Part shown: positions 1 through 9,954 of the stretch, piece by piece | Position numbering within the stretch: position 1 is the stretch's first letter | Layout of the letters: every line of letters begins with the position of its first letter | NCBI RefSeq assembly: GCF_026262505.1 | Contig: NC_067208.1 | Location: forward strand, 9,185,962 to 9,249,961 | Length of the DNA stretch: 64,000 nucleotides | Source of the DNA: Trichomonas vaginalis G3 | Taxonomy: Eukaryota; Parabasalia; Trichomonadida; Trichomonadidae | Direction: 5' to 3' | The notes under the pieces: generated by a model | Databases searched by the model: none | What the model was told of the DNA's origin: nothing | Seen by the model: only the letters and a program-made list of their open reading frames with translations | Translations under genes and position numbers: made by a program

Positions 1-601
1 ATGATGTATTGTTTGAAAATGTTGAAAATGATAAATTCGAATTTGAATCAAAATATGTGTAATAGAAATTCGAATGGTCCAATTTCGAATAAGAGAGATT
101 GATAGATTTCATATGTATTTCACCATTTAATAGCAACATATTATTGTTTCCACTGGTGTTTTCATCCCCACTTTCAATTATTGATGTTTCAAGGATATAA
201 TCTCTATTTGGATAAACAGGTGAGGCAGTTATAGAACAATAAGTACCGACGCTGGGTGTTTTTGAACCAATACTACAGACTCTATCTTGAACGCATTCTC
301 CTTGATTTGCATTTATGTATAAAGAGCCACCTTCTTCATTTTTGTGCAGGCAATTATCAAATGAACTTGTATCAATGAGAAATTTAAGGGTATTTCGCGA
401 GTTACTTGAAATCCGAATTGCTCCTGTTTCATTAAGATAGATAAATAAACAAAGGGAGATATAATAGCTTTTGTCAACATTAATACCAAAACTTTCATTC
501 TTATTTTTAAAAGAAACGTAATTATTTGAAGAATCAAAAAAATCAGTCCACTCATTATGGGAAATTGATAAACGCAAGGGTAAATATGCTGGCAATTTCA
601 A
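1..601 (-). pseudogene. beta-helix-type surface protein, copy A, partial
   Basis: The minus strand is open from 601 down to the window edge and continues beyond it. The translation aligns with the three other copies downstream: a WTDFFDSS start block, GAIRI, FLIDTSSF, GGSLYINANQGECVQDRVC, MKSINLSYSKL and STFSNNT in that order. Short S/N-rich turns such as STFSNN and DTSSF recur at intervals like the rungs of parallel beta-helix proteins common on trichomonad surfaces; that fold is an inference. A stop at 602-604 lies just upstream and there is no ATG before the conserved block, so the first exon-like part (expected signal peptide) is missing. It is probably a 5'-truncated pseudogene or silent copy. 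The 3' end lies outside the window, so its integrity there is unknown. Confidence 0.6.
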
Positions 602-611
602 TTACTCACTA

Positions 612-1472
612 TTTCATTCGGAAAATTAACCAACAACATTTTCCATAAAGAATAAATCATTAACTACTACATTTTATTAGATTTTCAATGAGTCTACTCA
701 AAATTTGAGAAAATTCAATTATAAAATATATTTTAAAAATTTGCATTGAACATATATTGCATTTCATGTATTATATTCTTTCTGAAATTTGAAAAGATTA
801 TATTTCATCTAAATTCAATACAAATGTTTGGAAATTTTATGCAATCAGCAATGACCCAACGATCAACCCACTTTTTGAATAATGGTGATTTTTTATTTTA
901 TAAAAGTGGCATAATTTCCAAAATCAGAACAAAATTAGGAATTACGCTTTGAACCCAATTTATCTTCATAAATATATGTATCATTATAATGAAGAAAAAG
1001 CATATGCCGCATGTGTTGTTGATATCGCGGAAAGCATTTTTTCTTTAACAGATAAAAATGTTTGAAGAGAGACATAATAGCATTTTGAGACAAAAAGTTT
1101 CATATAGATCATTTTGAATTGACAATCCGAAGAATTTCCTCCATGATCTATGAAGAATTGCGCAAAAAATATATAGATCTAATATCCTAAAACATCATTT
1201 GTTTATTCATATTGAATTTGATCTAGAAAAGATTTCGCAAGGAATCCTAACAAAGAAATGATCAGTTATATTTTTCGTAATATTTCTTCATTAAATTATC
1301 ACATTCCAATAAAAAATATTGCCTTTTGAATTGCAGTTTATGGCGACTAAAATCAAAGTCTGCTATCAACAAACATTTTGATATCTGATCTCCTATTAAA
1401 AGCAAATTTTAGTCAAAAGATTTTATTTTCAAATTGTGCTAGAATATCATTTAATTACATTGAATCTTTTGA
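612..1472. other. gene-free AT-rich stretch
   Basis: No convincing gene is visible. Because an ankyrin remnant follows directly at 1473 on the plus strand, and trichomonad ankyrin proteins have long N-terminal regions, part of this stretch may be the eroded front of that gene. No alignment-grade similarity can be shown by eye. Confidence 0.4.
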
Positions 1473-1610
1473 ATGGAAAGCAGTATATATGGAAGAACTG
1501 CTCTTCATTATGCAGAAAATAATAATAATAAAGATATGGCTAAACATTTTCTGAGAAGTATTTTGCTTTTTTTCTTTATGTACTCAGGCATGTGTTTTAG
1601 CAATTTTTGA
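1473..1610 (+). pseudogene. ankyrin-repeat remnant
   Basis: A 45-codon open frame contains one clear ankyrin motif, YGRTALHYAENNNNKDMAKHF, of which GRTALHYA is the classic helix-1 signature (G-x-TALHxA). Trichomonads carry hundreds of ankyrin proteins with repeats of just this form. Here only one repeat survives: a stop precedes the frame at 1470-1472 and the reading runs into a hydrophobic tail unlike a second repeat. It is therefore the fossil of a larger gene on the plus strand, opposite to its neighbours. Confidence 0.6.
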
Positions 1611-1757
1611 CAAAATGAAGAAATGGAGTTTGATACATTTTCCTTAATTGTTGCACCTGATTTTGAAGTTCTCATTCAACTTCATTAGATGTTCGGGACA
1701 CATGTCAAATATTCTTAGCTTTTTTATTATATGAATTGGATAAAGTAATATTTTTAT

Positions 1758-2786
1758 TTAAGAATTTTGAGAAATGAGAAAAATTATAAACATAAAGTTA
1801 TAATTTGGTTTAATGTTAACTAATATTTCTTCTTCTGTGTTGTTTTTAGTTGGAAATTCAAGTTTATGATTTGCATAACATAGAAATGATGACAAATGAT
1901 GGTTTTCTGGATAATTGGTACTTGCATTATCTGTGATTATGACTGTTCCAACTACTTTCAAGTTCATTTTGTAAAAATAACTTTGAGAGATTTGAATTCG
2001 TGAATTGTTCATTGCAACAAATGATCGAGTTCTAATATTATTATCATAAAAGCTGCAGTTATCAATATAAAGAGTATAATCACTTCGCATAAAGTAATAA
2101 CAGTCGTTTTCGAAATAATTGCAAAATTTAATTTTAAATTCGAGTGAAGTAGATGATCCTAAATGATATGCTTGTGATCCTGAATTATTTGAAGCTGTTG
2201 TGTTTGAAAACGTAGAAAATGTTACGTTTGAGTTAGAAGAACAGTAAACTTCGTAGAAATTTCGATGATTTAAATTAATATTCGAAATATTGATAGATCT
2301 CATATACATCTCGCCATTGAATAAATAAATGTTGCACTTAACAAGGTTGTTTTCGCCTCTGCTCGATGTTATCGTAGAATCAAGTAAATAATTTTTAAAT
2401 GGTGGCTCATTTGATGTAGAAACTTTACAGTGAGCGCCATCTTTTGCTGATTTGGATCCAAAACTGCATATTCGATCTTGAATACACTCTCCTTTTTTTG
2501 TATTCAAGTATAATGAGCCGCCTTCTTCTGTTTTATGTACGCATCTTTGAAATGAGCTTGATTCGATGAGAAACTTAAGATTGTTATCAGTTGAACTTGT
2601 AATTCGGATGGCACCTGTAGAATTAAGGCAAATAAAGAGACAACAAGATATATAATAGCTGTCTGATGTATCAGTTTTAAGTTCATTGCTTTCGTTTCTC
2701 TATGCAGTGTATTCGATTGATGAATTGAAGAAATCTTCCCAATTTTCATGGGAAAATAAGAAAAATCTAAATGTTCGATAAAACGT
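1758..2786 (-). pseudogene. beta-helix-type surface protein, copy B, interrupted
   Basis: One minus-strand frame gives, in order, SHENWEDFFNSS, SYYISCCLF, STGAIRI, FLIESSSFQRC, GGSLYLNTKKGECIQDRICSF, LLDSTITSS, MRSINIS, STFSNTT, FCNYFEN, NCSFYDNN and YPENHHLSS, matching copies A, C and D block by block. A TAG at 2700-2702 interrupts it after the first block, and the conserved front is preceded by a stop at 2787-2789 with no ATG. The frame ends in a hydrophobic tail (FMFIIFLI) that could be a membrane segment or a shifted tail. Most likely a pseudogene or silent donor copy. Function unknown; secreted or surface location is inferred from family resemblance only. Confidence 0.6.
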
Positions 2787-2821
2787 TTAAAGGTTACTTT
2801 CATATTTTTCATCATCCACAT

Positions 2822-3018
2822 ATCGATTCATTCAAAAAAATCTTCTGATTTCGTATATGGAAAACATTTAAAATTTTTGTAAAAAATGATCGGAATTTAC
2901 AAACTATCTCAATTTTTTGTTAACAAGTGTTCTCCAAATGGGGAAGATTTAATCCCATGGGATAACATGATATTCTTATTTTTCTTATATAAATCATTTC
3001 AAAATTGCTGAATTGATG
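2822..3018. other. short intergenic region between copies B and C
   Basis: AT-rich spacer with no gene seen. It lies at the 3' end of copy C and upstream of copy B and would have to hold the start of B if B were functional, yet no ATG-started frame joins B here. Confidence 0.4.
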
Positions 3019-4068
3019 TTATTTTTTCCTAATCAAAATAACTTCAAGAGATCTGATAAATCTAAAGCTATAATAACGATATTTGCTAGCTTGAATTACT
3101 TTCCTGATAGGTGCCTTTGTTGGAAATTCAAGTTTTATTTTTGCCAAACAAAATTTAGAGGACAAGTGATGATTATCTGGGTAAATATAGCTTTTTCCTT
3201 CCATCATTGTGAAGGACCCAGATGTTTTTGGTTCAGAATTGTCCAAATAGCATCCTTTGAGCTGAATTCGTTTATCATTGTTCACAGAAAAGTATTTAGT
3301 CTTAACATTATTATTGGAAAAACTGCAATTAAGAATTAGTAGATCATAATCAATGCCAATTAGCCAATTACAGCTATTTTCGAAGTAATTGCAAAAGCGA
3401 ATTTTGAATTTAAGTGAAGATGAGCCAGTATGAAAAGCTTCATAACTGTTTGCAAACGTAGATGTGTTGTTTGAAAATGTGGAAAGTGTAATGTTTGAGT
3501 CAGAATGACAATAAATTTGGTAAAAATTTCTATAGCTCAGCTTTGAGAATGAAATATTGATGGATCTCATAAACACTTCTCTATTATATAGATATAAGTT
3601 ATAAAATCCTTTGTTGCTTTCATCACCGCTTGATGTAATTGTTGAATCAAGAAGATAATTCCTAAATGGCCGGGCAGATGAAATCTTGACATAACAGTAT
3701 GCGCCACCATTTTCTGATTTAGAGCCAAAACTGCAGATTCGATCTTGAATAAATTCACCATGAGCTGAAATCAGGTATAAAGATCCACCTTCGCTTGTTT
3801 TGTGCTCACATTTATTAAATGAGCTTGTATCAACGAGGAATTTAAGCTTGTTACTAGTGGAATCTTCGATTCGAATTGCACCGGCAGAATTAAGAGTATT
3901 AAAGAGACAATGAGATATGTAATAGCAATTTGTTGTCTTATTATCGAGTCTTCCTTCCTGATTTGCATATGAAACGTATTGGACTGATGAATCGAAAAAA
4001 TCTTCCCACTTATGATGGGAAAAAGAGAACAAATTAAATACAGGATTAATCCACTTAATGTTACCAAT
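3019..4068 (-). pseudogene. beta-helix-type surface protein, copy C
   Basis: The longest undamaged frame of the three start-less copies runs about 350 codons. Blocks in order: SHHKWEDFFDSS, NCYYISHCLF, GAIRI, FLVDTSSFNKC, GGSLYLI, IQDRICSFGS, LLDSTITSSG, MRSINIS, LSTFSNNTS, FCNYFEN, NCSFSNNN and YPDNHHLSS. The conserved part has no ATG before it in frame. The neighbouring frame just upstream (4067 downwards) encodes a hydrophobic run that looks like a signal peptide, so a frameshift near 4020 may separate a former signal peptide from the mature protein. It could be expressed if a non-ATG start or an unseen intron is used. Closest in layout to copy B. Confidence 0.55.
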
Positions 4069-4463
4069 TTAAATCTAGTAATTTTTAATCGATTTTAAAT
4101 TTGGAATATTGTTTTCATGATCAGAGTTTACATTTATAAAATAAATTGAAATAAAATAATCGTAATCGAATTACAACAGTTTTTTATTAAAATTGAATAT
4201 GAGAAGTTATCATTAATTTTCAAATTACTTCATCATGAATGGAAAATAAAATAATAATAAAAAACTTTTTCAAACTGTAACAGGACTGAAAATTAATCTA
4301 TATCATTCATTCTAGAAGCAATAAGAAAAGGGGATCTTAAATTCATGTGAATTGAATGATGCAGATTGATGTGCTTCATATTCATTTGATTGTGATGATT
4401 TGGTGTGAATAGCTCTAGTAATTTTTTACTATGCCAATTGCAGTTCGAAGTCAAATACTACAT
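4069..4463. other. gene-free stretch
   Basis: AT-rich sequence with no frame or repeat that can be supported. It ends where the copied fragment of the coiled-coil gene begins. Confidence 0.4.
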
Positions 4464-4662
4464 TTTGTCTTGAAGAGAAGAAACAATCTTCCTAAGAATC
4501 GGAAATTGTTGGGATGTTGGTTTGAACGATGATGATTTACAATCAAACGTAGTAAACAATTCATCAAGAATGTTGTTGAAAGGAATGAGACATTCAATAG
4601 AATTCTTATAAATAAGATATGAATAACAAATTTCACCAAGATAAATTTTAGGTTCATTTTTT
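4464..4662 (-). pseudogene. 199-base copy of the 3' part of the coiled-coil gene
   Basis: This stretch equals 6714-6912 at a constant offset of 2250 bases with a single difference (A at 4644, T at 6894). It corresponds to about 66 codons near the C-terminus of the 862-residue protein encoded at 6600-9188, in the same orientation. It lacks both ends of the gene, so it is a fragment. The near-identity implies a recent copy or recent gene conversion. Confidence 0.9.
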
Positions 4663-4809
4663 ATTTATCTTTGATAACTTGTCGCAGCAAATTTGAAATG
4701 ATCACGTGTATTCAAACCAGAAGTACTCAAAGAAATATTTTAAGCTGGAGAACATTTATTGAATTAATTCTATTTAAACATGCGACAAATAAATTAGAAT
4801 TGATATTAA
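4663..4809. other. intergenic
   Basis: Short AT-rich stretch between the copied fragment and the 3' end of copy D. Nothing else is seen. Confidence 0.4.
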
Positions 4810-5799
4810 TTATCGTTTTTGAACTTGGAAGAATCCAGATTTTTGATAAAGAAATTGAATTGGGACTGAACTTTGTTTTTGTTCGATAAAACTTATTTTA
4901 TTAGTGAAATGATGATTTTCTGGATAAATTTCACTTGCATTCTCTGTTATTATGATAGATCCTTTTTTATCTTCATAAGTACTAATGTCAGAAATATCAA
5001 AATAGCATCCTTTAATATGCATTTGGCCTGATCCAACTGTTGAAAAATGTCGCGTTTTGATTATATTTTTGTTAAAACTGCAATTCATGATATCAAGCTG
5101 CAATTCACTGAAAAGAAAGTGATGGCATTCATTTTCAATGTAATTACAAAATTGAATATCGAATTCAAGCGAAGAAGATAATGCATAATGATCTGCTTGA
5201 TAAAATCCCATAGTAGCTTGTGCTTTATTGTTTACAAATGTGCAAAATGTAACATTAGACTTAGAACTACAATTAGCATGATAAAAATCATCAGAATTCA
5301 TTTTTGAATATGAAATATTGATTGATTTCATATTAATTTCTCCATTATTCATCTGAATATTCGCTATTCCAGAGAAATATTTATCACCACTCCAAGTAAT
5401 TGTTGAATAATGAAGATAATTCCTAAATGGAGATATAGTTGAAACAGTAATATGACAAAAAGCACCATGGTTTTGACTTGATAATGAGCCAAAACAGCAG
5501 ATTCGGTCTTGAATGCACTCACCTTTATTTAAATTTATGTACAAAGAGCCACCAGGCATTCCATAAAGCCTGCATTTGTAAAATGTACTTGTATCAATGA
5601 GAAATTTAATATTTTTGTTTGTTTTGCCTGTGATACGAACTGCTCCTGACTTATTACAGTACATAAAAAAGCAAGAAGAGATATAATAGTTATTTTTAAT
5701 AGTCGCATTTATTCGTTCATTTTGATTTGAATAGAATTCAAAATCAGTTAAATAATCGTAAAAAAATGACCATTCCTGATGTGAATTGGAGAGTAACAT
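4810..5799 (-). CDS. beta-helix-type surface protein, copy D
   Basis: An uninterrupted 329-codon frame with an ATG at 5799, the only paralogue of the four with a usable start. Blocks in order: NSHQEWSFFYD, NNYYISSCFF, SGAVRI, FLIDTSTFYKC, GGSLYINLNKGECIQDRICCF, YSTITWSGD, MKSINISYSKM, CTFVNN, FCNYIENEC, NCSFNKN and YPENHHFTNK. Regular S/N/C-rich turns suggest a right-handed beta-helix as in trichomonad surface proteins; this is structural inference. No signal peptide follows the chosen ATG and no clear membrane segment ends it. The frame is also open upstream to a stop at 5902-5904 but without another ATG. Either a shortened gene or a variant lacking the export signal. Confidence 0.6.
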   Translation of the reverse strand: MLLSNSHQEWSFFYDYLTDFEFYSNQNERINATIKNNYYISSCFFMYCNKSGAVRITGKTNKNIKFLIDTSTFYKCRLYGMPGGSLYINLNKGECIQDRICCFGSLSSQNHGAFCHITVSTISPFRNYLHYSTITWSGDKYFSGIANIQMNNGEINMKSINISYSKMNSDDFYHANCSSKSNVTFCTFVNNKAQATMGFYQADHYALSSSLEFDIQFCNYIENECHHFLFSELQLDIMNCSFNKNIIKTRHFSTVGSGQMHIKGCYFDISDISTYEDKKGSIIITENASEIYPENHHFTNKISFIEQKQSSVPIQFLYQKSGFFQVQKR

Positions 5800-5890
5800 A
5801 TTTAAGGAAGGGCGGATCTGGCTCTGGAGATTATTTAAATTGGCTTGAAATAAATATGAAAAAATGGTTGAAAAATTATTTAGTAAATTA

Positions 5891-5944
5891 TTTCGGACTT
5901 TTCAGAGGATTGAGCGAAGTTCAATCCTCTGAAACAGTCCGAAA
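5891..5944. repeat. long hairpin (imperfect palindrome)
   Basis: The left arm at 5891-5913 and right arm at 5921-5944 are reverse complements with one extra base on the right, around a seven-base loop GCGAAGT. Core arm: TTCAGAGGATTGA pairing with TCAATCCTCTGAA. It lies about 95 bases upstream of the ATG of copy D. It could be a transcript terminator-like hairpin, the tip of a small foldback transposon, or a by-product of the larger inverted repeat beside it. Confidence 0.75.
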
Positions 5945-6010
5945 AAATTTTAAAGTCTGTCTTTGCTTGAAAAGAAAAACAAAATTGATCCGGACTTCTT
6001 GAGTCAAATG
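5945..6010 (+). repeat. inverted repeat, left arm
   Basis: This 65-base arm is the reverse complement, with small differences, of 6436-6505. Shared cores are AAGTCTGTCTTTG, TTGAAAAGAAA, ACAAAATTGAT and CCGGACTT. Together with the hairpin immediately to the left, the pair brackets about 430 bases with no gene. It may be the end of a miniature inverted-repeat element, but no target duplication was found. Confidence 0.65.
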
Positions 6011-6435
6011 CTTAAAATTTTTTTGTGAGGAGTATAAAAACAACTTTATATATAATAATTCATTTATTAAAAATACCCTAAAATTAATTTTGAATTCAAA
6101 TATTTTGTGAACATCACCGATTGGTGAGATTATTTATCTCTCAATTTATTTTCAAGAATGCTTCTTTGATGCTCCGCGGGTATCCATATCCACTTTTAGA
6201 TCTTTTGTAGGATCACTTAGACTACTTCCATAGGTAGCTATCCATTCGAGAATACCTCTCATTTTTCTAATTTCATCCAAATTATCGAAATTCGTTTTTT
6301 CAAAATCCCAAGATTTTTAGTTTTTTAGGACATGTTTAATGTTATTGTTGATATTACTATTTTTTTCTCATGCTCTATTCAATTTTTTCAGAATAAAAAA
6401 TTCTTTTTCTATTAACTCATAGAATTGTTTCAGTG
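6011..6435. other. gene-free interior of the inverted repeat
   Basis: AT-rich stretch enclosed by the two arms, with no open frame of note. It is either the interior of a small non-coding mobile element or ordinary spacer. Confidence 0.4.
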
Positions 6436-6505
6436 TCTTAACTCAAAAGTCCGGAAATATCAATTTTGTTTCTTTTCAATCAAAGACAGACTTCAAAATT
6501 GAAAA
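6436..6505 (-). repeat. inverted repeat, right arm
   Basis: Reverse complement of the arm at 5945-6010. It ends about 95 bases beyond the stop codon of the coiled-coil gene at 6600, so it could influence 3' end formation of that transcript. That is a guess from position only. Confidence 0.65.
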
Positions 6506-6599
6506 GTTTCATAAAATTACCGGTAAATTTTTTTGAAAGAAATATTGTCAGGAAAAAAAAATTGAAATTTTTGAAAAAGAAAAAATAAACAATATGTTT

Positions 6600-9188
6600 T
6601 TATTCCATGGTTAAACTGGCTAATGATGTCATGAATGAGTTAATAAGAGAAATGAAACGAGAAAGATTATGAAAAACATCAGTCGAAATTCTGTTGGATG
6701 CAATCGAATTCAGTTTGTCTTGAAGAGAAGAAACAATCTTCCTAAGAATCGGAAATTGTTGGGATGTTGGTTTGAACGATGATGATTTACAATCAAACGT
6801 AGTAAACAATTCATCAAGAATGTTGTTGAAAGGAATGAGACATTCAATAGAATTCTTATAAATAAGATATGAATAACAAATTTCACCAAGATATATTTTA
6901 GGTTCATTTTTTTGCGAAATACTGTTATCTTTTAATACTTCTTGGCAAATTGTTGATATTTCTTCATTACTCATCATTTGTTGTTGTCTATTGAATAATG
7001 CATCAATTGATGACATGATTTGATGCATCAATTGTGTTGAATCCATTGATTTTGTGTCAACAGATTGAATCTGAAGAATTCTCGACAATTTTTCGTAAAT
7101 TGATTGCAAAGATGCTTTGTTTTGGACTTGATCTTGTTCTGTATGTCTTAATTCGCGTTTTGCATTACTAACAAGTGTTGCAAGCTCTTCAAGAAGCTCA
7201 ATACATTTAGAATAAACTTCATTTGCATTTGAATTGTCTGAATTTCCTGTAATTCTTTGTATTCGCTTGAATATGTCTGTAAGATCTGATTTTTCTTCAA
7301 CTTTTTCTACTGGTTTCTGCGTTTTTGACATGTTTTCAACTGATGACAAAGCATTTCTAATTGTTTCTTGGTTTGTTGTCTTGGAAGCGTTTGTTTTACT
7401 GATTTTACAAAGTCTTATTTCTACTTCTTGCAAGAAAACGTTGTTTGACTCGTTCTTTTTGTTAATTGCAAGAATTAAATCGTCAATTGTTCCTGCTTTG
7501 ATGCCAATTGCTTCGCAAACCTTTTCTAATATTGTATTACTCTTGACAATGTATTGTGCTTCTGTATCTTTCACTTTTTTCTCGTAATAAGCGTTATTAT
7601 TCTTTGCAGCTTGAATTGCGAACCTACAATAATCAGTTTCTTTATTATCTGTTTGTTTAAAGCAAGCAACTATCTGTTGTATACAGTTTTTGTATTCATC
7701 TCTTTCTTTTTTCAATTTTTCGATTTCTTCTTGGAAATTTTTATAAACTTTAGAGGCATTTTCGGCTCTTTCCATTACATCTGTGTTCTCTGTACCGAAA
7801 ACTTCAAGAAATTGAGAGATTTTTTGTAATTTATTTTCATAATCTTTGCAACTTTGGCATTCATCAGATTTCATGCTGTTTTTCATAATCTGCATAATCT
7901 CATGTTCAGCTAAATCTTCTGTTTTCTCAATATTATGTACCTTATTAAAAGCATGTTTGTATTTTCCAAGATTTTCAATAGCGCTTTCAAGCATATTGAC
8001 TTTCTCTTGTCTGTACTGTATTTCCGCATTCAATTTAGTCTTATCTGTCATTAATTTGTCGATTGTATCTTGTAATTTTTCTCCTCTCTTCAATAATTCC
8101 TCATTTTTACCTAAATATTCATCCCTCATTTTGCCCATATCATTATTAAACGTTTCCTTAAAATTCAGAGCACATTCGGTCAAAGCGTCAAAAAACATGG
8201 AAATGTGGGGAGTCGTTTCAGGGCCAAATTGGGATCTTGCGTCGATAATGAAGTCGAATAAAGGGAGTTCTGGGTTAAGAGTAAATGGTCGACTACTTAA
8301 TTTAAGCTGAATCATCTGTTGTTGGACTTCTTCATCATTTGTTTGTTGTTTTTGGATTTGCCAGAGCCTTTGAGTATCAGATTGTACAGGTTGTGATCCA
8401 TGATACTTAATACTACGTAGTTCGCCACATTTGTCGCGTAATTCGAGTTGATCAATAATTTGTTGAAGTAAAACTTGAAAATGTTGGTATTCTTCCATCA
8501 GATTCGATGCGTCTGCATCATATGTAACAGATTCTCGTGAAATGTTAAGAACGTTTCCGAAAATTTTGAAACATTTTTCGTTAATATCGTTTCTGCATAT
8601 TTCTTCTATAGAAACTTCGATTGCTTGACTTGCTTCAAGCCTTTTCTCTGTCTCTTCGAAAGAAGAAATGATTCCTTTGCGTAATGCTTGTAATTGAGTC
8701 ATAATTGAAGGAGCAAGCTCAATAATATCATTTAGATGATGATCTATTAGTGGCATGAATTGTGCCTCGCATGATTTTTCGAAAATTTCTAGAAATTGAG
8801 TAAAATTATTCCAATCTTTAATAAAAGGAATAGCAACAGTCTGTATTGCATGCGCACCTGATATTAGGCCTGGTTTCTTGCCGGGTTTTAGACTTAATGC
8901 ATTGCCGCACATACGAATTAAAACGTTAAATAAACTATTAAAAGAATTATACGCATTTAATAAAAAAACCATGTAATTATTTCCGAATTTTGCATGTTTT
9001 TCGTGCTTTTTGTAAAATAACTCGGCTGATTCAGCAAAAGTTTGGAATCTATTTTTCAATTCTATCGTAACATTGGTAGATTCTCTTGAATTATTAGTTG
9101 CTTCTTGTCGGCCAGATACTGCTCTCGAATTCAGACCTGATGGCTTAGAAACCGGCTTGAATAAAGCTGGTTTCCCTAATTTATTCAT
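6600..9188 (-). CDS. large coiled-coil protein of unknown function
   Basis: An intact 862-residue frame with ATG at 9186-9188. Residues 1-40 are basic and S/N-rich, likely disordered. Residues 45-240 look helical and globular. From about 350 to 420 and again around 480-500 the heptad-rich, K/E/L-rich sequence (for example EKLQDTIDKLMTDKTKLNAE) indicates coiled coils. A CQSC pair sits near residue 442. The C-terminal third stays helical. Such proteins in trichomonads are usually cytoskeletal or scaffold-like, but no named domain is recognisable, so no function is assigned. A 199-base piece of its 3' part is duplicated at 4464-4662. The bases before the ATG end in TTCAATTT, only a poor match to the trichomonad initiator. 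Confidence 0.85.
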   Translation of the reverse strand: MNKLGKPALFKPVSKPSGLNSRAVSGRQEATNNSRESTNVTIELKNRFQTFAESAELFYKKHEKHAKFGNNYMVFLLNAYNSFNSLFNVLIRMCGNALSLKPGKKPGLISGAHAIQTVAIPFIKDWNNFTQFLEIFEKSCEAQFMPLIDHHLNDIIELAPSIMTQLQALRKGIISSFEETEKRLEASQAIEVSIEEICRNDINEKCFKIFGNVLNISRESVTYDADASNLMEEYQHFQVLLQQIIDQLELRDKCGELRSIKYHGSQPVQSDTQRLWQIQKQQTNDEEVQQQMIQLKLSSRPFTLNPELPLFDFIIDARSQFGPETTPHISMFFDALTECALNFKETFNNDMGKMRDEYLGKNEELLKRGEKLQDTIDKLMTDKTKLNAEIQYRQEKVNMLESAIENLGKYKHAFNKVHNIEKTEDLAEHEIMQIMKNSMKSDECQSCKDYENKLQKISQFLEVFGTENTDVMERAENASKVYKNFQEEIEKLKKERDEYKNCIQQIVACFKQTDNKETDYCRFAIQAAKNNNAYYEKKVKDTEAQYIVKSNTILEKVCEAIGIKAGTIDDLILAINKKNESNNVFLQEVEIRLCKISKTNASKTTNQETIRNALSSVENMSKTQKPVEKVEEKSDLTDIFKRIQRITGNSDNSNANEVYSKCIELLEELATLVSNAKRELRHTEQDQVQNKASLQSIYEKLSRILQIQSVDTKSMDSTQLMHQIMSSIDALFNRQQQMMSNEEISTICQEVLKDNSISQKNEPKIYLGEICYSYLIYKNSIECLIPFNNILDELFTTFDCKSSSFKPTSQQFPILRKIVSSLQDKLNSIASNRISTDVFHNLSRFISLINSFMTSLASLTME

Positions 9189-9568
9189 AAATTGAAAAAC
9201 GTTCTAAAAATTTTATCGAAAAATTTTTTCAAAAAAATCTGTAATTGGTTTAACAACTCCTTTAGAAATACGTTCAAGAACGGTTTTATTTTCTTTAATA
9301 TTTTAACTTTATTTTAATATTTTCATTTACAGATTAATCAGATTCATGGCAAATTGCTTCAAATATTACAGATTTAAATCGCCTCCATGTATGTCTCGGG
9401 ATTATCTTAGGTCTTAATATATGAATTCTAATATTTTTACATTTTCCAATGTGAAATAGTTACTTAGCTGATTGTAAACTTAGTTTAATTCCATGAAATC
9501 TGTATCTTATCATATGGCTTTTAATAACTTGCTTCCATGCATCATTCAATTATGATTAGATGTAATTA
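9189..9568. other. intergenic, host side of the first insertion
   Basis: No gene is visible. The stretch contains the promoter side of the coiled-coil gene and ends at the target site of element E1. Confidence 0.5.
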
Positions 9569-9577
9569 CAAATTCTT
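9569..9577. repeat. target site duplication of E1, left copy
   Basis: CAAATTCTT directly abuts the GGCGTC terminus of E1 and recurs exactly at 22407-22415 after its other end. A nine-base duplication is typical of Mutator-like elements. Confidence 0.85.
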
Positions 9578-9940
9578 GGCGTCAAAAATTTTCTCACTGG
9601 GTTTTCGTGTATCAATCCCAGCTCATTATATACGCAACCAATCAAAAATCTGATATGGGAGTCCAAGGCTAACTTTTTGTTGTCTACCTAATAAAAGAGG
9701 AAGCAGCATTAGTGAGAATAATCGCAAATATTCAATTTAAATTATCTTTTTATTCTTAATTTAAAGTGACAAAAAGAATAAAAAACCTATTCTAAGGCAT
9801 GTTGTTATGTAAATGAGACTAGACATCATATTTTATGTTATGAAAAAAAAATATTTAGAATTTTAGAACAAAATAAATAGAAAAAATAGCATAACTTATG
9901 GATGTGCGTATATTAAATTTAATAAATTAAGAGAAATTAT

Positions 9941-9954
9941 TTTTGGCGCCAAAA
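9941..9954. promoter_or_regulatory. TTTTGGCGCCAAAA palindrome in the arm
   Basis: A perfect 14-base palindrome made of two opposed TTTGGCGC half-sites, the classic E2F/DP binding form. It recurs in all eight arms. Whether trichomonad E2F-like factors bind it is unknown, and a chance AT-framed GC palindrome cannot be excluded. Confidence 0.35.

Noticed and set aside
746-952. A 68-codon plus-strand frame.
   Set aside because: Non-ATG start, low-complexity AT-rich composition, no family resemblance.
3013-3339. A 108-codon plus-strand frame.
   Set aside because: Antisense to conserved blocks of copy C; hydrophobic shadow translation.
7234-8310. Plus-strand frames of 91-154 codons.
   Set aside because: They are antisense shadows of the intact 862-residue coiled-coil gene.
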